This document shows, piece by piece, positions 49,273-58,279 of a stretch of DNA of 64,000 nt (within the stretch, counting starts at the first letter, position 1; every line of letters begins with the position of its first letter). The stretch lies in NCBI RefSeq assembly GCF_035942955.1, contig NZ_DASZCQ010000042.1, forward strand, positions 1 through 64,000, given 5' to 3'. Both the position numbers and the translations under genes were made by a program. The notes beneath the pieces are model-generated. The model had not been told where the DNA came from. It saw nothing but the letters and a program-made list of their open reading frames with translations, and made no database searches. This DNA comes from DASYTH01 sp035942955. Lineage in GTDB: Bacteria; Actinomycetota; Actinomycetes; Mycobacteriales; Pseudonocardiaceae.

Positions 49273-49628
49273 CGCTCGTCTCCCCACGAGATCACGCCGT
49301 GCTCGACGTTCTCCTCGAGCAGGTCGATCACGGTCTGGCCGTCCGGCGTGCCGGTGGTGACCGACTGGCGGTGCCCGGCCGGCGCCCAGTTGCGGGTGAC
49401 CGGAACCGGGCGCAGCGCGAGCACGGCGGTGATCGCCTCGGCGTCGATGGGCCAGTCCACCGGCGTGACCAGCTGGCAGCCGCCCAGCCCGCCGCAGTGG
49501 AACAACTCCTGCCGGGGCTGAAACTGCAGCAGCATGGCGTTGCCGCAGTGCGGCCGCGGGCAGTCGGCGAGCCACCGCCCGTGGTTGACGTAGGCCCGGG
49601 CGGCCGCGGTCACCACCGTCGTCGCCAC
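49269..49628 (-). CDS. Small zinc-finger-like protein in the tail region
   Basis: A 119-aa protein (GTG 49628 behind GGAAGG; an ATG at 49652 that overlaps the previous stop is an alternative). It has a likely zinc site, CPRPHCGNAMLLQ and FHCGGLGGCQL. Proteins of this kind occur among tail genes of actinophages. Function unknown. Confidence 0.6.
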   Translation of the reverse strand: MATTVVTAAARAYVNHGRWLADCPRPHCGNAMLLQFQPRQELFHCGGLGGCQLVTPVDWPIDAEAITAVLALRPVPVTRNWAPAGHRQSVTTGTPDGQTVIDLLEENVEHGVISWGDER

Positions 49629-49648
49629 ATGATCACCTTCCCCCCGGG

Positions 49649-51622
49649 TCATGTTGCGAACAGCCCCTGGTCGAACCCTTGTCCGGCGGTGTCGAACCGG
49701 AAGATCTTGGTCGGGTCGTCGATGCCCGTGGGGGCGAACACCCCGTCGTCGAACCCCGCGCCAGCCACGTCGAAGCGGAGCACGCTGCCGGGTAGGGTCG
49801 GCACCTTCTCGCACGACAGCGTGGTGGTCACCAGCGCGCCCTGGTCGGACACCACGTGTTTGATCTGCTCGAGGTAGCAGTCGTCGTCGAACCCGGTCTC
49901 GGCGTCGACGAGGTGCACCCGGTCGGACAGGTCGCGGGTCAGCTGCTGGGTCAGGGTGGCGCTGTCGGCGTTGACCACGGTGAACGTCACGACGGGCAGC
50001 CGTTCGGCGCGCTGGCCGAGGATCAGGTCGGCGACCGCCGCGGCGTCCTCCCGGTTCAACCACGGCGTGTCGAGCCGGTACGGCCGGACCCCGCGGGTGC
50101 GCTGGATGCTGGTGGTGTCCTCGGCCTTGATCTGCAGGGTGCGCACCGTGGTGACCGGGTGGGCGCGCAGCCGCATCGAGTGCACGGTGACCGCCGATCC
50201 GCCGGCGTTGCGCACGGTCATCACGACGGCCTGGCCGGAGGTGCGGTTGAACGTGACGGTGACGGTGCCGCCGGTGCGGATGAAGTCCGGCGCCGGGGTG
50301 TCGGTCACGCCCCCTTGGGTGGGGGTGCGCAGGTTCCAGAACGGGTTGTCGGCCTGGACGGTGAACGTGCGGGACTGTCCGACACCGAGGGTGTAGCCGG
50401 TCGGGTCGGTCCACACCGACGTCGGTTCGCCCGCTGGTTCCCGCTCGGTGACCGTGCCGGTGACCTGGTTGACCAGGTCGCGCCAGCCGAGGTCGACTGA
50501 CAGCGGCGGGTCGTGCAGCGGCGCGGCGCCGGTGTCGCGGAACGTGGCCTGCACGCTGGTCGACGCGGTGCGCACGAGCCGGTGGTGGCGGTCGCGGAAG
50601 ACGAACTCGCCGCCGGGGCCGATGTGGGCGAACGCGCCGGGCCCTTCGGCGACGACGATCTTCTGCAGGGCGGCGTAGGCGTCGTCGGATTCCTCCCACC
50701 ACCAGCGGATGGTGGTGGCGCCCGGGTCGATGTCCCGGTCGGCCTGCCAGCCGATCGCGTCGAGGAGGTGGCCGACCGCCTCGCCGGTGCGCACCGCCGG
50801 GTACAGCGCGGTGGACACCGGCATGTCGCGCAGCCGGGCCAGCCCGTCCAGCGCGGTGAACCGGGCTAGCCGGGTGTCGAGGTCGGGGATGATCTCGAAG
50901 TTGTCGATGTGGCCGCGGAACATCGAGTGCAGCGTGGTGTGTGTGGCCTGCACGACCAGGTCCCGACCGGGACCGAGCAGCCCGGCCAGCGGCGACGAGG
51001 CGTTCTCCGGCGAGTAGTCGCGGGAGCTGTTGTCCAGGTCGAACCGGGCGCGGCCCGGGGTGATCGGGGCGAGGCTGCGTGCCTGGTCGCGGCCGTACTC
51101 GATGGTGATCGACCCGTACTGCACCCGGTCGGTGACGTCCTCACCAGGCCCGGTGACCTGGACGTGATCGATCCAGGTCTGCTCGCCGCCGGCCGGGGTG
51201 GTGCCCGACCGGATCTGCAGCTGGTGGGTGGTGGCGGTGGCGGTGAATGTCAGCGTGATCTGCGTCCACTGGTCGGTCGCCGACGACGCAACACCCGAGG
51301 CGACGCCGGCGACCGCGCACAGCGCGCCCATCCCGCCGGATGACGGCGCCCACACCCACGCCGACATCGTGTACTGGCGGCCGACGACGAACGTGGGCAG
51401 CACGGCCGGCTGTACCAGTTGGAGGGTTCCGCCGGCGCTCCAGGTCACCAGCAGCGACCCGGAGCCGTGGTAGCTGCGCACCGTCGACCGCGCCGCCGTC
51501 GGCGCCGTGGTGCCGGTGGCCGCGGTGGTCCACCCGTCGAGGTCGCGCTCCCAGTCGCCGAGCAGCAGCCCGCCGTCGGAGTCCCAGTCGACCAGCACCT
51601 TGTACGAGGTGGGGGCGAGCAT
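49649..51622 (-). CDS. Large minor tail protein with a carbohydrate-binding-like N-terminus
   Basis: A 657-aa protein after the tape measure, the usual place of distal tail or receptor-contact proteins. Residues 20-165 form a jelly-roll-like module (GDWERDLDGWTT, GSGSLLVTWSAGG, YTMSAWVWAPSSG) resembling carbohydrate-binding domains. A phage tail-type region follows (EYGRDQARSLAPITPGRARF, FRGHIDNFEIIPDLD). The C-terminus has two copies of a short unit, LRFDVAGAGFDDGVF and FRFDTAGQGFDQGLF. It overlaps the tape-measure stop by ATGA. Confidence 0.75.
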   Translation of the reverse strand: MLAPTSYKVLVDWDSDGGLLLGDWERDLDGWTTAATGTTAPTAARSTVRSYHGSGSLLVTWSAGGTLQLVQPAVLPTFVVGRQYTMSAWVWAPSSGGMGALCAVAGVASGVASSATDQWTQITLTFTATATTHQLQIRSGTTPAGGEQTWIDHVQVTGPGEDVTDRVQYGSITIEYGRDQARSLAPITPGRARFDLDNSSRDYSPENASSPLAGLLGPGRDLVVQATHTTLHSMFRGHIDNFEIIPDLDTRLARFTALDGLARLRDMPVSTALYPAVRTGEAVGHLLDAIGWQADRDIDPGATTIRWWWEESDDAYAALQKIVVAEGPGAFAHIGPGGEFVFRDRHHRLVRTASTSVQATFRDTGAAPLHDPPLSVDLGWRDLVNQVTGTVTEREPAGEPTSVWTDPTGYTLGVGQSRTFTVQADNPFWNLRTPTQGGVTDTPAPDFIRTGGTVTVTFNRTSGQAVVMTVRNAGGSAVTVHSMRLRAHPVTTVRTLQIKAEDTTSIQRTRGVRPYRLDTPWLNREDAAAVADLILGQRAERLPVVTFTVVNADSATLTQQLTRDLSDRVHLVDAETGFDDDCYLEQIKHVVSDQGALVTTTLSCEKVPTLPGSVLRFDVAGAGFDDGVFAPTGIDDPTKIFRFDTAGQGFDQGLFAT

Positions 51623-54084
51623 CAGACCCGGCCCTGCCGCTTGAGCTCGTCGACGCCCCTGGCCAACCAGTTCTGCAGCTCCAGCTGCGATCCGATCGGT
51701 GCGTACACGTTGAGCACCACCGTGGCGCCGCCGGCGGCCGCGACGGCCGACCCGACCCGGCCGCCGGCGATCGCCCGGCTCTGCGCCGCGGTGGCGACGA
51801 ACCCGTCCCGATCCGGGAAGATCAGCTCAGGGCCGCGCTCGCCCACCCAGTACGGCAGGTTCGCCTTGACCGGGCCACCTTCGGCGCGCTCGCTGGGTTC
51901 CAGCCCCCCGTACCGGGCCTCCTTGAGGATGGCCTGCCGCACCGTGACGGTGACGGTCTTGTCCTTGATCAGGTCCATCGACGTCTTGATGTTGCGCACC
52001 ACCGGGGTGGCCTGGTCGGCGGCGGTCAGGACGATCTCCTTGCCGTTGGGCAGCCGCAGCACGGCCTGGCCGGCGGCGTTGACCGTTGACGTGACACCCA
52101 ACGCAGCCCGGGTACTGGCGTCCATCCCCAAGATCATTTGCCGGAGGGCGGGTGGCGCGGCGTCGCCGGCGAGCTCGGCCAGCCGGATGATCTCCCGGTT
52201 CTGCGCGTCGACCCGCAGCCGCGCTGCCTCGGCGGCGTCCGACCCGCGGTACTGGGACTCGGCCAGCTCGCCGGCCCGGGCCACTGTGTTGACCATCGAC
52301 TGCTCCCAGCCGAGATTCGCGCCGGTGACCGCCTCGGCCGCCTCCTTCTGCTTCTCGACCGCCGCGGCGGCCTCGGCACTCTTCTCGCCGTACTGGCGGA
52401 CCGTTTCGGTGACCGCCGTGTCGGCCTCGGCCTTCTTGCGCACCGCCTCGGCGGCCTGGTCGACCGCCTCCCGCTCGGCGTTGACCGCCTGCCGGTAGGC
52501 CAGGTCCTTGTTGACGAACCCGAGCAGCTGCTCCTGCAGCCGCGCCATCGCCGCGGTGTGCCGGTCGGTGGCGGATGCGGCTTCGTGGTGCTTGGTGGCG
52601 ATCTCGCCGGCGGCGTCCTTGGCCTCCAGCATCCCGCCGGAAAGCTCACCGAACTTGCCCTTGGCCTCGACGGCCACCCGGGCCAGGCCGCCGAGGCTGT
52701 CCTGGCCCTTCATGCCCTTGAACCGGTCGAGCGACTCGGCGAACACGTGGTTGGTGCCGCCCATGGTGATGCCGAACCGGTCGAACCCGGCGTTGACCTC
52801 GCCGATGGCCGACTTGTTGCCCAGCAGCGCCTCGGTCAGGGTCCGCGAGGACACGCCGAGCCGGCCGACCACCTCGTAGAGCCCGGCATCCTGCGCCGCC
52901 TTGACCTGGCCCTGCGCGATGTTGTCGTTGATCACACCGCCGCTGGCCACCAGCGCGTCGGTGAGGCTTTCGATCCGGGCCCGGTGCTCGGCGGCCCGCT
53001 GCGCGGCCTCCTGCTGGCGCGCACCGAGCACGCCGAGCATCACGCCGAGCCCGCCGGCGGCGACGCCGAGCGGGCCGATGCCGGTCAGCAGGCCACCCAG
53101 ACCGGCGCGTAGCTTGCCGCCGACGGTGTGCGCGGCGCCGATCTCGGCCTTGAGCCGGCCGAACTGGGCGGACAGACCACCGAAGGTGATCACGTCCAGC
53201 GCCTTGAACGCCACCCCAGCCGAGATCACCAGGCCGATGAGCGGACCGAGCTGGGCCGACGACCCGCCGATCATGGTCAGCAGGCCGGAGAACACGTTCA
53301 GGCCGGCGCCCGCGGCCTGGAACAGCACCGGCAGCGCCCCGGCCGACAGCTGGGTGATGACACCGAGCAGCTGGGAGATCACCTCGCCGAGCCGCTGCAC
53401 CGACGGTGCGCCCTCGTTGGCCAACCGGGCCAGCAGGTCACCGGTGAACCCGAGCACGTCGCGGGCGATCCCGCCGAACACCCGCAGGATCTGCGCCGAG
53501 GACTCCGAGCCGCTCGAGACGCCGGTGAAGAAGTCCGTGACGCCCTTGCCGGTGTCGATCGCGACATCCCGGACGGCCTCCAGCACCGGCTCGGACGAGG
53601 CGACCGCCTTCTCCAGCCCGGGCATCGTCTCCCGGATGAACCCGGTGAACCCGTCGGTCAGGTGCTGCAGCCCGGGCATCGTGTCGGCGAACATGCCGAC
53701 CAGCCGCGGCTGGACCTCGTCGAAGGTGTCGGCAAGCTGGTCGGAGATCCCGACCAGGCCCGGGACCAGCACCTGCGCCGACTCGCGGGTCCCGGTCTGG
53801 ATGTTGTGCCACAGGTCGGTGAACGAGTCGCTCACCGCGGTGTTCGACGCCGCGGCCGCCACGCCCAGCCCGCCAACCAGCAGCGCCGTCCCACCCAGGG
53901 CCGCGGCAATCCCGGCGCCGGCCGCCGCGGCCGCGCCCACCGTCCCGACAAGCGCGGCCGTCGAGGTCTTGCCGAACGAGTCGAGCTTCTTGGCGGTCTG
54001 GTCGACCGAGCGGCCGACCTTGTCGAAGGTGGGGCTGGCGCGGTCGATCCCGAGGATGGTGAAGATCAGGTCGCGGGTGGCCAT
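51622..54084 (-). CDS. Tape measure protein
   Basis: An 820-aa protein that sets tail length and is placed directly after the frameshifted chaperones. The opening (RDLIFTILGIDRASPTFDKV) and a Gly/Ala-rich hydrophobic segment (AAAAAGAGIAAALGG) are followed by long helical stretches with more hydrophobic patches (about residues 290-370). The C-terminal AEGGPVKANLPYWVGERGPE is the tape-measure end motif of many siphoviruses. By the usual length rule the tail would be short to medium. Confidence 0.88.
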   Translation of the reverse strand: MATRDLIFTILGIDRASPTFDKVGRSVDQTAKKLDSFGKTSTAALVGTVGAAAAAGAGIAAALGGTALLVGGLGVAAAASNTAVSDSFTDLWHNIQTGTRESAQVLVPGLVGISDQLADTFDEVQPRLVGMFADTMPGLQHLTDGFTGFIRETMPGLEKAVASSEPVLEAVRDVAIDTGKGVTDFFTGVSSGSESSAQILRVFGGIARDVLGFTGDLLARLANEGAPSVQRLGEVISQLLGVITQLSAGALPVLFQAAGAGLNVFSGLLTMIGGSSAQLGPLIGLVISAGVAFKALDVITFGGLSAQFGRLKAEIGAAHTVGGKLRAGLGGLLTGIGPLGVAAGGLGVMLGVLGARQQEAAQRAAEHRARIESLTDALVASGGVINDNIAQGQVKAAQDAGLYEVVGRLGVSSRTLTEALLGNKSAIGEVNAGFDRFGITMGGTNHVFAESLDRFKGMKGQDSLGGLARVAVEAKGKFGELSGGMLEAKDAAGEIATKHHEAASATDRHTAAMARLQEQLLGFVNKDLAYRQAVNAEREAVDQAAEAVRKKAEADTAVTETVRQYGEKSAEAAAAVEKQKEAAEAVTGANLGWEQSMVNTVARAGELAESQYRGSDAAEAARLRVDAQNREIIRLAELAGDAAPPALRQMILGMDASTRAALGVTSTVNAAGQAVLRLPNGKEIVLTAADQATPVVRNIKTSMDLIKDKTVTVTVRQAILKEARYGGLEPSERAEGGPVKANLPYWVGERGPELIFPDRDGFVATAAQSRAIAGGRVGSAVAAAGGATVVLNVYAPIGSQLELQNWLARGVDELKRQGRV

Positions 54085-54085
54085 C

Positions 54086-54349
54086 TCACCCCCCGCCTTG
54101 TCGGCCCTTCGCCAGCACGTGGTCGATGGCGGCCTTGACCATCCGGAAGTCGTCGCGGGTCAGGTCGTCCACAGCGGATGGATGCCAGCCCCACAGCCGA
54201 AGCGCGTGCGGTTTGTACGCGGCTACCTCGGCGGCGACGGAGGGCCATTCGGTGACCCGGTCGACTCCGGCGAGGTCGATGCGTCCGTCGGCGTCGCGGG
54301 GGACGCCTGCGTAGGGTCCACTTCCTCCAGGTGGAACACCGTGTCCCCC
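54086..54349 (-). CDS. Tail assembly chaperone T extension (frameshift product)
   Basis: This reading frame has no plausible start of its own and overlaps the G chaperone frame. It continues to the tape-measure start. The well-ordered part is EWPSVAAEVAAYKPHALRLW and DDLTRDDFRMVKAAIDHVL. It is reached by a -1 frameshift from the gene at 54576. GGGGGAC (54349-54343), read GGG GAC in frame 0, is one candidate slip site. A C5 run near 54300 is another. Confidence 0.7.
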   Translation of the reverse strand, partial: GGHGVPPGGSGPYAGVPRDADGRIDLAGVDRVTEWPSVAAEVAAYKPHALRLWGWHPSAVDDLTRDDFRMVKAAIDHVLAKGRQGGG

Positions 54350-54576
54350 ATGGGAAACTCGAGATCCTCGTACGGCTCGTGGCGGCCGCTCTTGCGCATC
54401 GCCAGCCACAGGAACGCCGTCTTGCCGGTCGGCCCGCCCTGCACCAGGTCCACGCTCAGCTGCGGGTACCGCTTGCCGGTCACCGTTTCCAGCAGCTCGG
54501 CTTCCCGATTGGTGATCTGCCGGATGCTGATCTCGTACTCGCGGCCGTCGGCCATCACGAACTTCGACATGCGCAT
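54223..54576 (-). CDS. Tail assembly chaperone (G protein)
   Basis: A 117-aa protein from ATG 54576. Residues 1-75 look folded (SKFVMADGREYEISIRQITN, GKTAFLWLAMRKSG). The last 35 are Pro/Ser/Thr-rich low-complexity, as expected when the frame continues past a slip site. Its place before the tape measure and the overlapping second frame identify the G/GT chaperone pair that loads onto the tape measure. Confidence 0.8.
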   Translation of the reverse strand: MRMSKFVMADGREYEISIRQITNREAELLETVTGKRYPQLSVDLVQGGPTGKTAFLWLAMRKSGRHEPYEDLEFPMGDTVFHLEEVDPTQASPATPTDASTSPESTGSPNGPPSPPR

Positions 54577-55145
54577 TACCCCACGGTTTTCTCGACGTAG
54601 TCGCCGACGGTGTCGATCGCCTTGTCCCGCGCCCCCGGGCCGCCCTGGCGCGCCGGCTGGTCGAACCACTCATCAGGCGACACCGTTTGGGTCACCCACA
54701 CCTCGACGTTGCCGAACACCGGATGCCGCCACCGGCCCTTGTTCATATGCCGCGGCAGCTTGCGCTGATCGGCGGGCATCAGCGCGGAGTTGGACCGGAT
54801 CCGCACCGACGCCGTCGACCCGGCAGTGCGCACCTGGGTCTGCACCGTGCGGGCCACCGCCGCGCGCAGCCCGGACCTGCGGTGCGCGGCCAGCTTCACC
54901 TTCTCGGTGAGGTTCTTGCGGCGCCGCACCAACTGCGCGGCCCGGGCCGCTCGGGCCGACGCGCCGCCGCGTGAACCGGTGCTGGACATGCCCTGCACCC
55001 GGGCCCGCATCGCGTCCTCGACCGGTTTCGCCCCGGCGCGCAGCGACCGACTCAGCTCCCGCAACAGGTCCCGGCGCCCGAGCCGCTTCAAGTCGTGGGC
55101 GAGGTCGGTGAACTGCTGCGTGCCGACGACCTTGACCGCCACCAT
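54576..55145 (-). CDS. HK97 gp10-like tail completion protein
   Basis: A 189-aa basic protein. The N-terminal VKVVGTQQFTDLAHDLKRLG is the usual gp10-like start. A conserved-looking RWRHPVFGNVEVWVTQTVS follows. It usually sits at the head-tail connection; here it lies between tail tube and chaperone genes. Its ATG, or a nearby codon, is close to the tail-tube stop. Confidence 0.68.
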   Translation of the reverse strand: MVAVKVVGTQQFTDLAHDLKRLGRRDLLRELSRSLRAGAKPVEDAMRARVQGMSSTGSRGGASARAARAAQLVRRRKNLTEKVKLAAHRRSGLRAAVARTVQTQVRTAGSTASVRIRSNSALMPADQRKLPRHMNKGRWRHPVFGNVEVWVTQTVSPDEWFDQPARQGGPGARDKAIDTVGDYVEKTVG

Positions 55146-55156
55146 GAGACAGGCAC

Positions 55157-56128
55157 CTACGGGGTGGTGTCCGTCGTCTGATACTCCAGCTTGATCGAGG
55201 TTGTGCTGTTGTCGACGACCTTGAACGGCAGGCCCTGCTTGGTGATCCCGTCGGTGACCTCGGGTGTGTCACCGTCGAACCGCACGTTGGCGGTGATCTT
55301 GGTTTCGAACTTGTAGGTCGTGGCGATCGTCGCGCCTTGGAACAGCAGCACCAGCTCGGCCTCGGTGCCGTTGACGAACCGGTTGTACGCCGTCAGCGAC
55401 TCGAACTCGGCGTCCAGTTTGCCGGTGTAGGGCCGCAGTTTCGACTCGAGCGGGTTCTTGCGCAGCTGCGAGCCGAGGAAGTAGCGGTCTTCGGCCAACC
55501 CGTTGTTGCCTTCGACGCTGGCCGACATCACGTCCTGGGCGCTGCCGCCGATGGTCAGCGTGCCCTGCACGAACGTCATCAGCGTCAGGCTGGCCGGATA
55601 GGACACCGCGGCCAGGGCGGTGGAGGTGTCCTCGTCCTCGCCGAGGATCGACATGGTGACGGTGGCGATCTCTCCGACCGACGACTCGATCTTCCAGCCG
55701 GAGACCTTGCAGCCGTGGTAGGTGAACGGTCGGACCGTGCCGCCGGTGTCGGGACGACCGATCTGAATGGTCTGCCCGGTGGGGATGTCCCCGGGGGTGA
55801 AGGTGTGCTTCCACACCGTCGGCGCGCCGCCGGCGTCCGGCTGCGCGCTGGCGACCCCGCCGAACGCGTGCTTGAACCACCGGCCGAAGCTCTTGTTCGC
55901 CAGCTCCATCACGATGTCGCCGGACACCGACTTCTTCCCAGCGGCCCACCGGTCCGAGCGCAGCACCCGGGCGCCGGAGCGCAGCGCCTGCGACTCGATC
56001 CGCTCGATGTCGTACTTGAGGTTGGCCGGCGGCCGGAACTCGAAGAACCGGTCCACCGTGACCGGCGTGCCGAAGGTGACTTCCTCGGCGGTGCCCAGCT
56101 GGGCGGACAGTCCACTGGGGATGGCCAT
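55157..56128 (-). CDS. Major tail tube protein
   Basis: A 323-aa beta-rich protein with the opening SAQLGTAEEVTFGTPVTVDR, DIVMELANKSFGRWFKHAFG, and a C-terminal RFDGDTPEVTDGITKQGLPF. This matches phage tail tube (IPR-type tail protein) families of actinophages. Position between connectors and chaperones agrees. It starts at ATG 56128, overlapping the previous stop. Confidence 0.85.
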   Translation of the reverse strand: MAIPSGLSAQLGTAEEVTFGTPVTVDRFFEFRPPANLKYDIERIESQALRSGARVLRSDRWAAGKKSVSGDIVMELANKSFGRWFKHAFGGVASAQPDAGGAPTVWKHTFTPGDIPTGQTIQIGRPDTGGTVRPFTYHGCKVSGWKIESSVGEIATVTMSILGEDEDTSTALAAVSYPASLTLMTFVQGTLTIGGSAQDVMSASVEGNNGLAEDRYFLGSQLRKNPLESKLRPYTGKLDAEFESLTAYNRFVNGTEAELVLLFQGATIATTYKFETKITANVRFDGDTPEVTDGITKQGLPFKVVDNSTTSIKLEYQTTDTTP

Positions 56129-56559
56129 CAGTCACCCTCCTTAGTCGACAGCCGCTGCAGCTGGGCGGTCAGCCCGGATCGGTTCTTGCCGGACAGCTCG
56201 GCGACCAGCGCGCGCTGAGCTCGGTCGACGTCGTCGCCGACCCACGCCAGCACTTCCTCGGCGGTGCCCGCGGGTACCTGGCCGTCCTCGCCGGGCCGCG
56301 TGGCGATCAGCTCGAGCCGGGCGACGAGGTCGACGCGCTGCGCGCCGTTGCGTTCGGCCTCCAGCAGACGGGCGGCCCGGTCCGGGTCGTCGCCCACCCA
56401 GGCGATCACCTCGGCCTCGCTGGTGTCCCAGCACCGCTGCTCGACCAGGCGCGCGCCGAGCTCGTCGGCCACTTCGATGGTGTCGCCTTGCTGCACCACG
56501 ACCTGGTGCAGGTCGACCAACTCGACCGCGTCCAGCGGCCCGACATAGGTCACACGCAC
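56128..56559 (-). CDS. Structural-region protein with two WVGDD repeats
   Basis: A 143-aa protein. The N-terminal 45 residues look like a small beta domain (DLHQVVVQQGDTIEVADELG). Two tandem copies of a 35-residue helical unit follow: AWVGDDPDRAARLLEAER and AWVGDDVDRAQRALVAEL, each ending near a Leu-rich LxxxL. The same unit ends the protein at 61555. Role unknown. Confidence 0.68.
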   Translation of the reverse strand: MRVTYVGPLDAVELVDLHQVVVQQGDTIEVADELGARLVEQRCWDTSEAEVIAWVGDDPDRAARLLEAERNGAQRVDLVARLELIATRPGEDGQVPAGTAEEVLAWVGDDVDRAQRALVAELSGKNRSGLTAQLQRLSTKEGD

Positions 56560-56588
56560 AGCACGCTCCCTCGAAGGATGGGGGATGG

Positions 56589-57038
56589 TTAGTCGAGCCG
56601 GGACTTGGCGAACACGTCGTAGGTGAGCACCCCGATCGCGTGCTCGTCCTCCTCGCTGGAGTCAAGGTCGACGGCGCTGATCCCGGTCCACTGCAAGCGG
56701 GGCACGTTGACGAGATCCGGGTCGCCGGCGATCAGCTCTTCGACCACGGTGCCGATCTCGGCGCAGCGCGCCTCGACGTCGTAGACGGTGGCGCCCGGCT
56801 TGGTGACCACGATGTGCAGCTTGATCGTCAGCTGTTCGTCGCGTTTGAACCGCGGGCCGGATCCGGACACCGGGTAGTCGTGCGTCCCTTCGACCCGGCC
56901 GCCGTGGATGAGTTCCCGCTCGGCGTCGTGTCCCGGGTACGAGTAGGCCACCTGCACGCCGGCATTGACCAGATCCGGTGCGGCGGCCAGACCGTCGATG
57001 AGCGCCTTCTTCGCCGCGACCGCGTTCGTGCCGGCCAT
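56589..57038 (-). CDS. Tail terminator / head-tail joining protein
   Basis: A 149-aa protein with an alpha/beta tail-terminator layout. It starts TNAVAAKKALIDGLAAAPDL, then ELIHGGRVEGTHDYP and LTIKLHIVVTKPGATVYD. Its place between connector and tail tube is that of gpU-like terminators. Identification is by position and general pattern. Confidence 0.65.
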   Translation of the reverse strand: MAGTNAVAAKKALIDGLAAAPDLVNAGVQVAYSYPGHDAERELIHGGRVEGTHDYPVSGSGPRFKRDEQLTIKLHIVVTKPGATVYDVEARCAEIGTVVEELIAGDPDLVNVPRLQWTGISAVDLDSSEEDEHAIGVLTYDVFAKSRLD

Positions 57039-58010
57039 CTACCGGACCCCGCCGTGGAACAGCGACGACCGCTGCGGGTCGAAGTTCAGCGTGCGCGACG
57101 CCGGCACCCCGCGGCCGCCCTCGGCGGTGCCGGCGCCGGACCGCAACGAGTAGCGGGCATACACCGCGTCGACGAACGGGATCCCGGTCTCGTAGGCGTC
57201 CGGTGTGGTCAGCCGGTACGACGCGCCCTCGGCCGTGGTGAAGGAGATGGCCCGGTCCGGGATGTTGGTGCGCTCGACGTTGGCCAGCGACCGGAACCGC
57301 ACCTTCGCCGCCCGCACCAGGTCCTCAGGCGGGCGGTCTAGACCAACCTCGTACTCGATGATGAGGTTGGACCGGCCCTCGGTCCACGTCGCACCGTCCA
57401 CCCGGGTCACGACCCGGTCGGGGGTCACGACCAGCTTGGCCAGCTCGGCCGCGGTCAACGCGACGAACGTCTCGCCGGCCTCGGGTGCGATCCGGACGGC
57501 GCGGATCGTGCGGATGTCGTTGTCGCCAACCAGCATCAGGTCACTGGTGCCGGTGCCGTCGAGCACCGCCCGCCGGTAGCGGGGCACAAACGCCCGGTCG
57601 CAGATCTCCTCGCACTCCTGCTCGACCTCCAGCCGGGCCGCGACGAGCCGGGCTGTCGGGTATTTGGTGAGGCTTGACAGCGACGAGTCCGACGCGCGGC
57701 CCTCGGCGATGCTGAAGAAGAACCCGCCGACGATCTCGACCAGGTCGGTTTCGGTGACCGCGGTGCCGGCGATCGTGCCGGACCAGGCGACGGTCAGCAG
57801 CTGCAGCTGCGCCTGCGCGGGCAGGGCGAAGGTGTAGCGGCCCTGCCCGGCCGACGTGGCATTGCCGGACCCGCCGGCGATCGCGGCGCCGTTGGCGTCG
57901 GTGATGGCCACGGTCACCGCGCCGGCTGCGTCGGTGCCGGTCTCGCCGACGTAGAAGGTGTGCTCGAGGGCGGCCGCCGCGGTCTTGGCGACCCGGGTCA
58001 GGGTGGGCAT
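57039..58010 (-). CDS. Head-tail connector (gp6-like) with N-terminal beta domain
   Basis: A 323-aa protein. The C-terminal two thirds resemble gp6-type connectors (TKYPTARLVAARLEVEQECE, IIEYEVGLDRPPEDLVRAAK). The first 100 residues form an extra beta-rich domain (VAITDANGAAIAGGSG, QGRYTFALPAQAQLQLLTV), perhaps a fused decoration or Ig-like module. The ATG at 58010 overlaps the upstream stop by one base. Confidence 0.68.
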   Translation of the reverse strand: MPTLTRVAKTAAAALEHTFYVGETGTDAAGAVTVAITDANGAAIAGGSGNATSAGQGRYTFALPAQAQLQLLTVAWSGTIAGTAVTETDLVEIVGGFFFSIAEGRASDSSLSSLTKYPTARLVAARLEVEQECEEICDRAFVPRYRRAVLDGTGTSDLMLVGDNDIRTIRAVRIAPEAGETFVALTAAELAKLVVTPDRVVTRVDGATWTEGRSNLIIEYEVGLDRPPEDLVRAAKVRFRSLANVERTNIPDRAISFTTAEGASYRLTTPDAYETGIPFVDAVYARYSLRSGAGTAEGGRGVPASRTLNFDPQRSSLFHGGVR

Positions 58011-58279
58011 CAGCCGATCCGGACGTTGCCCTCGATGGCCGCGGTCGCGACCAGGTGCACCCCGGTGTCGCAGCGCACCCCGTCGACGATGTCGACGTTC
58101 TGCAGCCCGTTGGCGCCCAGCACGAACTTCGCCAGCACGGTGCCCGATGCCGCGGTGTTGTCGTAGATGGTCACCGTGGCGCCGGCCGTGCTGAAGATCG
58201 TGCAGCCGCGGAACGTGCAGGGACCGGTGAACACCGTCCCGGTCGCGGTCACGTTGTGCGGGCGGGCTTGCGCGGTCAT
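58010..58279 (-). CDS. Small beta-rich structural protein
   Basis: An 89-aa protein (VTATGTVFTGPCTFRGCTIF, VTIYDNTAASGTVLAKFVLG, CDTGVHLVATAAIEGNVRIG) with repeated beta strands and three cysteines. It may be a head decoration or fibre protein. No family recognised. Confidence 0.55.
   Translation of the reverse strand: MTAQARPHNVTATGTVFTGPCTFRGCTIFSTAGATVTIYDNTAASGTVLAKFVLGANGLQNVDIVDGVRCDTGVHLVATAAIEGNVRIG

Noticed and set aside
54223..54673. Two independent genes at the chaperone locus
   Set aside because: The second frame lacks a start with ribosome-binding site and its useful part begins inside the first gene; a frameshift explains it better.
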